This document shows, piece after piece, positions 58,155-64,000 of a stretch of DNA of 64,000 nucleotides. Below the pieces are notes generated by a model that was not told the DNA's origin, did not search any database, and saw only the letters and a list, made by a program, of their open reading frames with translations. The position numbers were made by a program, and so were the translations under genes. The stretch spans positions 186,001 to 250,000 of the forward strand of contig JAJSPD010000003.1 of assembly GCA_021307315.1 (NCBI GenBank). The letters are read 5' to 3'. How positions within the stretch are numbered: the first letter of the stretch is position 1; each line of letters opens with the position of its first letter. The DNA is from Bisporella sp. PMI_857. Its lineage: Eukaryota; Ascomycota; Leotiomycetes; Helotiales; Helotiaceae.

Positions 58155-59876
58155 ATGCTATCTTTAACAACCTATCCAATGTGGCGGAAGTCTTGCTCAT
58201 ATGAGCCCAGCGAGGGCTGTGGTCTTCCCTGCCATTTCTTTGCTAAATCGCGTCTATTGGTAAATGCTGGACCGTTGACAAAAGTCAAAATTCAAGTGGT
58301 CTCACCAACAAGTGACAGAAATATCAAAGAATTGTTAGATCATTCTATCAAACTGCATTCTGAAAAGTTCAAAACTTTCGTTGACTTCACTCACGAGAGT
58401 GAAACATCGGCATCAGCAGCCTCTGCTTCTGCCTCGTTCAAGTCCATATTGCCGACCTCAGCTGAGCCTTCCTTTCGCAAAGAAACTTTAGAAGACTTGA
58501 TACACGTGTCAGTACCTTGGGTGGCAGAGAGATTCTTGAGTGTAAATGGCTTTCATGAGAAACAAGTCAACGAACACGGGGATCAACTCGTAGTATCAAG
58601 GGCGCCGCTCCCAACATCTAAAGTCCTGTATCAGGAGGAGGTTGGCATCGAATCGCCTCAACCAACATCTACTCCATTAAGTACGAATAGTCCTCCTTTT
58701 GATTTCCTTCCAGCTCGCTCAATTGCCAGTATCATTTTATCCTATGCCGCAGATGACCAACCCAGTTGTCCAGACACACCAGACCATTTGCCAGAAGTTG
58801 ATGCAGGTTACCGGAAGGAAGAACCAGCACAAGCAATACCAAAATCAAATCCCAAAAAGGAAAAGACCCATTTTTCGCAAAATTCGCTGTCCGTAAATAC
58901 GACTAACTCACTCGCACTTAAAACCACCGCATCCAAAATATCACAACAGAAGCTACCGATCAAAGACCGGAAACGAACCATAATTTCGCCAAGCCGGCCA
59001 TCGTCTTTGACAAAGGCCATGATACACTGGGTCAGCAAAACTCAAGGTCTTCTCGATCCTTTCCGTGAAGATGAGGACTGTTGGTTTCATCCGTCACCTC
59101 CAGCAGCCCGATTTGGACATAATGGCATCCAGCGACCTTTTGGCAGCCTTCAAAAATCATTCGCTTGGCAAGGCCAAAGCGGAAAACATTCTTTTTTCCT
59201 GAACTACGGGATTGTGTCCAAGCTGATTAATTTCAAGATGATAAAGCAGCAAAAGGACGGCTTCGTGAACAACCGATGGCACCTCAGCCACTTGTGCGGA
59301 AACTGGACGTGCCTTAATCCCAGTCATACCACGATCGAGCCAGGAACAGTCAATGTCAGTCGCAACAATTGTTTCTCGCACCGATCAGGATGCCTACATA
59401 CACCTCAATGTATGAAAGAAAAGAAGATATCACTTGGAGCAGATGGGAAGCCCATTGATCATATCTCTTCTTCAAATAGCTTCGTCAGCATAGTCGAAGA
59501 TGATATGGATAATTGGACTCAAAATTTCGATGATAATGGCGATTGTGAGACGGAAGAATACGGTGATGATTCAGGACTGCATGATAAGTTCAGGAGGTTA
59601 AAAATGACGAAGGCATCCTTAGATGACGTTGAGATGCCTGAGACATTAGAGAATGAAATGGTGGACCCCGCTGGCAGGGACCAACTTAGTCATGACACGG
59701 AAATCCCCCGTGCAGACTTAGAATTACCGGATACATACCAGGGTGAGGACATGAAGGGAGACTTGAAAAAATTACCAGTGATGGTAATCAAGTTGATCAA
59801 CCCGAATATCAAAAATAAGCACAATGCTTGCTCGCATACTTTATGCTCACATACTAGGGGAATTTGCAGAAGTTGA
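58155..59876 (+). CDS. His-Cys-box (His-Me finger) nuclease-domain protein, I-PpoI-like
   Basis: Single open frame, 573 residues from the first ATG (58155). The domain at about residues 309-420 matches the zinc-binding loop region of His-Cys-box homing endonucleases. Catalytic His379 (HLSHLCGNWTC) and metal-binding Asn400 (NVSRNNC) are 21 residues apart, as His98 and Asn119 in I-PpoI. Zinc site 1: Cys381, Cys386, His391, with Cys309 (EDCWFHP) a candidate fourth ligand. Zinc site 2: Cys406, Cys413, His415, Cys419. All spacings equal those of I-PpoI. The first 300 residues are Ser/Thr/Pro-rich and probably disordered; the tail is acidic. It is not inside an rDNA intron, so it is a free-standing, possibly domesticated or spread copy. 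Whether it cuts DNA is unknown. Confidence 0.75.
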   Translation: MLSLTTYPMWRKSCSYEPSEGCGLPCHFFAKSRLLVNAGPLTKVKIQVVSPTSDRNIKELLDHSIKLHSEKFKTFVDFTHESETSASAASASASFKSILPTSAEPSFRKETLEDLIHVSVPWVAERFLSVNGFHEKQVNEHGDQLVVSRAPLPTSKVLYQEEVGIESPQPTSTPLSTNSPPFDFLPARSIASIILSYAADDQPSCPDTPDHLPEVDAGYRKEEPAQAIPKSNPKKEKTHFSQNSLSVNTTNSLALKTTASKISQQKLPIKDRKRTIISPSRPSSLTKAMIHWVSKTQGLLDPFREDEDCWFHPSPPAARFGHNGIQRPFGSLQKSFAWQGQSGKHSFFLNYGIVSKLINFKMIKQQKDGFVNNRWHLSHLCGNWTCLNPSHTTIEPGTVNVSRNNCFSHRSGCLHTPQCMKEKKISLGADGKPIDHISSSNSFVSIVEDDMDNWTQNFDDNGDCETEEYGDDSGLHDKFRRLKMTKASLDDVEMPETLENEMVDPAGRDQLSHDTEIPRADLELPDTYQGEDMKGDLKKLPVMVIKLINPNIKNKHNACSHTLCSHTRGICRS

Positions 59877-60301
59877 GACCAGCTTTCACAACACAGCAAC
59901 ATATAATTACATATATTATTGTTCTAACTATAGCATATGATAACATGCGCAGGGTGGAGGCTTGCACCGCTCATGGTCTAAGGCAAACACATAAATAAGC
60001 TAAGCACTTCAAATATAATCTAGCCTCTTCTGGAGCACATGAAATTGCAAAGCTGTCGTATCATAGAATTTTAGAGAAACTACGGGAGTGCCCTGGATGT
60101 AGTAGATATATTCATAACTTGATGAAATTCAAACTTGAAACTGGAGGTATCAACAAAGAAACCCTTTGCTAGGCGATCTCTTTGTTTGCTGAGAAGAATT
60201 AAATATTATTTATAGACTATGGCTGCAAAACTCGAAGGGGGACCTAGAGTCAAGACAACGGCCCGTCCTGCGATATATAATCAAACTTCAGTAATTCAAA
60301 A
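59877..60301. other. intergenic
   Basis: 425 bp, no gene recognised. Confidence 0.35.
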
Positions 60302-60642
60302 GACTACTATAAGATCCTGGACTTATCTAGGAATCGCAGTCTAGTCGAGACTACAGAAGCCTACTACACTTACCAATATCCCGCCTCCTCATTAATCTCT
60401 TCAATTCAACAGAAGCTGATACAGAAAGCATACAAAACCTTGAAAGACCCAGAAAAAAGAAAACTTATGACGAAAAGTATGAAGCTATCATAAGATTCCA
60501 TCGGAATTACAATGAAAGAAAGCCGAATTGTAAACTCTTTCGGGGAAGATTCGGTTGGGAAATAGAGTACCAGGCTAGGGCTGAGAGGAAGGAGGGGCCA
60601 ATTGCTGGATGGGGCCTGGAGAAGAGTGCGGCTGGAGAATAG
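60302..60642 (+). pseudogene. J-domain (DnaJ-like) gene relic
   Basis: One frame from 60302 reads DYYKILDLSRNRSLVETTEA and, 30 codons later, LIQKAYKTLKDPEKRKL, the start and end blocks of a J domain. Loss of one T near 60464-60468 shifts the frame; the other frame continues YDEKYEAIIRFHRNYNERKP to a TAG at 60640, where a normal J domain has YD after RR/KL. The HPD tripeptide needed to stimulate Hsp70 is absent from the degraded middle. No intact start is seen. A dead fungal J-domain gene of the type with a charged C-terminal tail. Confidence 0.6.
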
Positions 60643-61160
60643 GATGAGATGACGCTTGAAGGGCTTGGTAGGAAAGAACAGGCTAAAATTGAGGATTATC
60701 CATAATGGCGTTCGAAAATAAACAAATAATGCGACCCTGACCTTCGTTGCCGCTCGACATTGGAATATTACGTTATCGTGCTCTTTTTCTAGAATTAAGC
60801 GTATGAGATGGACTATCTGAAAGTGTGCTTCGTATTATGCTCTGCGATACCTACGCTGCAATCATGACACAAAAAATTCGCAAGATGATATAAGCTCTTA
60901 GCTGCAGATGAGACAGGATACTGCATTGAGTACGTTCCTAGCGCCGTAACTCCAACCATGTCCAAGATCCTAAACCTGAAACCAAACCTAATGCGCGCTG
61001 TGCAAACGCCAGATACAAAAACCAAACCCAAAAATGAAAACAAATGCTCGCTTTTCCAAACACCAGTCTATATAAACTTTCTGTTGTAAGAACTTTTCCC
61101 TCCATTTCCTTGTGTCCAAACAGTCGATTCCCTCCTAAACTATGCAATCTCTGATATCCT
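60643..61160. other. intergenic
   Basis: 518 bp, 3' side of the secreted Pro/Ala-rich gene; nothing recognised. Confidence 0.35.
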
Positions 61161-61968
61161 TTACAAAGTCTTAGCCTTCTTTGGGACGGGTCTGGCCTTG
61201 GGAGCTTCAGGCTTCTTGCCAGCAGCTGGGTTAGGAGCAGGCTTAGGAACTTCTTGAGATTTCTTCGGGTCAACCTGGCCCTTCTTAGGATCCCAGGCAC
61301 CCTGGACCTTGCCAGGGTTGTTATGGTCCATTGCGTCCATAGGATGCGAGTTCGAGGGGCCGGCTTGAGGAGATTGGGGAGGAGGCGTAATGGGGCGAGC
61401 GGGAGCCTGAGGCGTGCTGGGACGAGCTGGTGGAGGTGAAGCGGGCCGGGCTCCTCCTTGCTCGGCGGTGGACTCGGCGCTGGGCTGCTTCTTCTCGTTT
61501 GCTTTAGCCCATTTCACGGCTGCTTCTGCGCTACCGGCTGCAACGGCCACAGCTGCCGCGGCACCGACGGCTGGTCGTGGAGCGCCTATCTGGTTGAGAC
61601 ATAGGGCTGTGGCCGTTGCGGCGACCCCGCAAGTCTTATAGCTATACCGATCCCACGTTAGCAATTGTCATTTCGCCACGAGTGCTCGGGGCTAGTCCAC
61701 GGAAGGGAGCAACTTACATTGCCTCTGCTTTGGCGCTCTTCCAGTCAGGGTCGCGTTTAGATACTAATTTGCCGTTGGGGAAGAGAATCAGGTCGGTGGG
61801 CTTGTCGGTAGAGTGGCTTCCATCTGGTGCAATAAAACGAGGAATGAGAGACACTGTGTCGAGAACATCCCGTGCGATGAGCCCGTATGATCTTCTCTTC
61901 ATGGGGCCGGCGGCTACCAAGTCAGAAGAAGCTGCTAGAGCGTAGAGAAGGAAAGTATTGTAATGCAT
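61161..61968 (-). CDS. secreted Pro/Ala/Lys-rich protein, unknown function
   Basis: Two exons: 61718-61968 and 61161-61641, with a 76-nt intron (GTAAGT donor, GCTAAC branch, ATAG acceptor); 243 residues. The N-terminus is signal-like (MHYNTFLLYALAASSDLVAA, cleavage likely before GPMKRR). An ordered segment follows (ARDVLDTVSLIPRFIAPDGS, LILFPNGKLVSKRDPDWKSA), with one Cys pair around the junction region (YKTCGVAATATALCLN). An Ala/Val-rich helix comes next (PAVGAAAAVAVAAGSAEAAV), then a long Pro/Ala/Lys/Gln tail. Lys-Arg pairs near the N-terminus could be Kex2-type sites. No known domain. A small secreted protein is the best description; a surface or effector-like role is speculation. Confidence 0.65.
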
Positions 61969-62840
61969 TTTGAACGAAGCTAAAAGTGAACTTAGGACTG
62001 TAAGGAGATGGAAGGGAATGCTATGGAAGTCTATCGTTTTTGTTGTTATTGTGTGCTTGAACTGCTGATGATATTTTGTAACAGGCTTCTATCTCTTTAC
62101 TTATATACATTTCATCTCACGATGTCTCTATCCAGGAGGACTGCGCCAGCGAACTCGATCTCCCATAGAATTCCCGTTGAAATCTATTTTATTCTCAGGA
62201 AGAATGGAACAATCCGTTTCGCAAGCTCATAATCTTCGCAAATTCTGCGTTATCCTGAATGGTATCTCACGTGGGTTACATCAAGCGATAGTGTTCGCTT
62301 CTCATCGTACGTTGTCACCCACGTTGGTCGCTCACGTTGAGTCCGTGATTCAGATCATTGGCTAAAGAGAAAGGGGTTCGCTTAATCATCACCCCGACCC
62401 AGGGTCCATCCTCCGTTTCAAAATGATCCCCTTGTTTAAGCTTAACCTTTATCGTCGTCTGTGAAGACTTGGCCAGCTTAGATAACAGAGGCTCAGCATA
62501 TAGAACCAGCCTCATCCTGATCCTAGAGGCGCAGATGTGAATGGAACGGGCATTTCCCATAACAGACCTCAGGTTGCCGAAGCTAGGCTCTTAAAAGCCA
62601 GGTAATTGGTTCATTTTATGATGTAGTCAGCAAAGCTGTATCCTTCTTCAAGCATTGTTGATAAAGACCTAGTCTAAGCTCAGTCACGGAGTAAACAAAC
62701 TGTAACTTAGAGCCGGTTCGCTTCCGAGCAAAAGACCCGAGCCGAGCCCAAGCTCTTTAGCGCAAGGCTACAACAACCCTTAAAGTTTGCGAGCTTCAAA
62801 GCTTCACAACTACCATGTACATCTCCCGTTGTCCCACAAA
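61969..62840. other. intergenic between divergent genes
   Basis: 872 bp between the secreted protein gene (-) and the Gemin2-type gene (+). A minus-strand 81-codon frame at 62315-62560 has an ATG but no recognisable content. Confidence 0.35.
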
Positions 62841-64000
62841 ATGGAGAGCACAAAGCGCAAATTCGAAGAAGATTCTTCCGAGATACTCTATAGCAACAAA
62901 ACACGCAAGAAGGTCGCTGTTGAGGCGCCGATTCACCCAATATATGGCCAACGAAGCGCGCTGCCTGGGCTGGATGATGAGACGACTATGGACGGAGAAG
63001 ATATAGATCTTGATTATGATGAGGACATGGATGCCATAGCATATTTACGACTCGTAAGGTTAGTATCCTCCTCTCCTATGCGACTAGGTTTTTGCTGAGG
63101 TATTTTGTAAGGGAAATGCTGACTGAAATGTAATTACAGACAAGAAGCGACCGGCATCCCAAATCTCCTAGTCGCCTCAAAAGCTGCAACCGATCGCGAT
63201 ATATACGAGGACGGAGTTGGAGATTACAGAGGTAAATACGTTGACGGAACATATTACGCTCCCGATTCTGAATCAGCCTCGGACGCATTCCAGGCAGAGG
63301 AGGATGCTGAGTATGCGGGCGGGAGATTAGCGTACTTCGACTCAATACTGTCACGATTCGAGACTCTGCGTGCCCAGCTGTACCTGACTCCCCCAGAGGA
63401 AGCCATCGATAAGCTAGGCTCAGACCACCCTACATTTTTAGGAAGGCTTGAACGACCCGTTGTGACATGGTGGAGATGGAAAGTGCGGGGCTCGGATCCG
63501 TTGCCGGTTCAAATAGCATGTATGGATAAGAATACAGTGCTCAGGTTGCTCAAGTTGATAACTGGCTGGTTGAAGCCGTCCAAGGAAGTGGATCTCTGTG
63601 TGAGTCGATGGATATGGGCGCTTCTCGCACGACTACCAGACATGAGTGAGTTAACCAGTGAGCAAGTTGGTGTGGTGAGAGAGCTGGGGAAGAAGTCAGT
63701 GTTGATTGGGATCAATTTGCAAAAAGTTGATATGTTGGAAGGCGCATTGGAAGCGAAAGAGGACGACGAGGAAGACACGTTGGAGGCGTCCTATGAGGAA
63801 GAAGAGTATGAAAATCTTTCAGATGACCTCGATGAAGCAGACATCCAAGGTACAGATGGTAAGCACGATAAGGACATGTCTGTACCGTCCAACTTGATTG
63901 GGCCTCAACTGCCCAAAATCCAGGAGGCCGTTGAGCAAAAGCAAATCACTAGCGCTTCGCCATTGCAAGAAAAATACGAGTTTGATAACCCTGCTCAAGG
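62841..64000 (+). CDS. Gemin2/SIP1-type SMN-complex protein (5' part, runs off the window)
   Basis: Exons 62841-63058 and 63140 to the window end, with an 81-nt intron (GTTAGT donor, TTACAG acceptor); the second exon stays open to base 64000, so the 3' end is missing. ATG 62841 starts MESTKRKFEEDSSEILYSNK. The Gemin2/Brr1 core is visible: DAIAYLRLVRQEATGIPNLL, YFDSILSRFETLRAQL, and the helical block CVSRWIWALLARLPDMSELT, SEQVGVVRELGKKSVLIGIN, typical of survival-motor-neuron interacting protein 1. The protein helps load Sm rings on U snRNAs. Acidic, low-complexity sequence follows (EAKEDDEEDTLEASYEEEEY). Identity rests on the WALLARLP block and its surroundings. Confidence 0.82.

Noticed and set aside
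62315..62560. 81-codon minus-strand frame with ATG
   Set aside because: No recognisable domain and no support beyond an open frame.
1..64000. CRISPR arrays, bacterial operons or rRNA genes
   Set aside because: None seen; the window is eukaryotic with spliceosomal introns throughout.

Overview
The window is nuclear DNA of a filamentous ascomycete. Protein-coding genes are split by introns of about 46-85 nt, with GTAAGT/GTATGT-type donors and CTAAC-like branch points 10-20 nt before the acceptor. Typical fungal families are present: a Zn2Cys6 regulator with its C-terminal domain, DUF2985, a siderophore MFS transporter, and CPA1 with its arginine attenuator peptide. A member of the Leotiomycetes is my guess from gene style; the sequence alone does not prove it. 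All gene models below were assembled by hand from splice signals and reading-frame continuity.

Region by region. 1-13 kb is gene-poor: a BTB-domain gene, a fungal amidase with a Zn2Cys6 regulator directly upstream on the same strand, and a non-autonomous hAT-like transposon with a clean 8-bp target duplication. 13-15 kb holds a siderophore-type MFS transporter broken by a 2-bp GT duplication. 16-24 kb is a tandem family of RING-finger proteins on the + strand: two intact, one cut short by stop codons with its former reading frame still visible downstream, and one decayed relic. All functional-looking copies have Asp where the fifth zinc ligand is normally Cys or His. 25-32 kb has a DUF2985 membrane protein, a double-domain secreted GPI-type protein that looks like two tandem genes fused head to tail, and an F-box fragment.

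From 32.6 kb on the window is housekeeping-rich: a nicotinamide riboside/uridine kinase family protein, CPA1 (arginine-specific carbamoyl-phosphate synthase small subunit), ETF beta subunit, an Acinus-like SAP/RSB protein and a cyclin-L-like protein. The CPA1 leader carries an arginine attenuator peptide uORF split over three exons with a 13-nt middle exon. Next come an unusual TLC-Lgt-like fusion membrane protein (42.3-44.0 kb), a Dal5-family MFS transporter, and a proline-degradation pair (P5C dehydrogenase followed by proline dehydrogenase). The right end has an F-box/LRR-like protein, a CCHC zinc-knuckle protein, a His-Cys-box (I-PpoI-like) nuclease-domain protein with all catalytic and zinc residues in place, a J-domain relic, a small secreted Pro/Ala-rich protein, and the 5' part of a Gemin2-type SMN-complex protein that runs off the window.

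Likely functional links are proline to glutamate in mitochondria (50.1-54.2 kb) and arginine-controlled carbamoyl phosphate synthesis (34.2-36.1 kb). RNA-processing factors also cluster loosely on the right half (Acinus-like, cyclin-L-like, CCHC, Gemin2). The tandem RING family is the most dynamic part of the window, with duplication, truncation and decay side by side.
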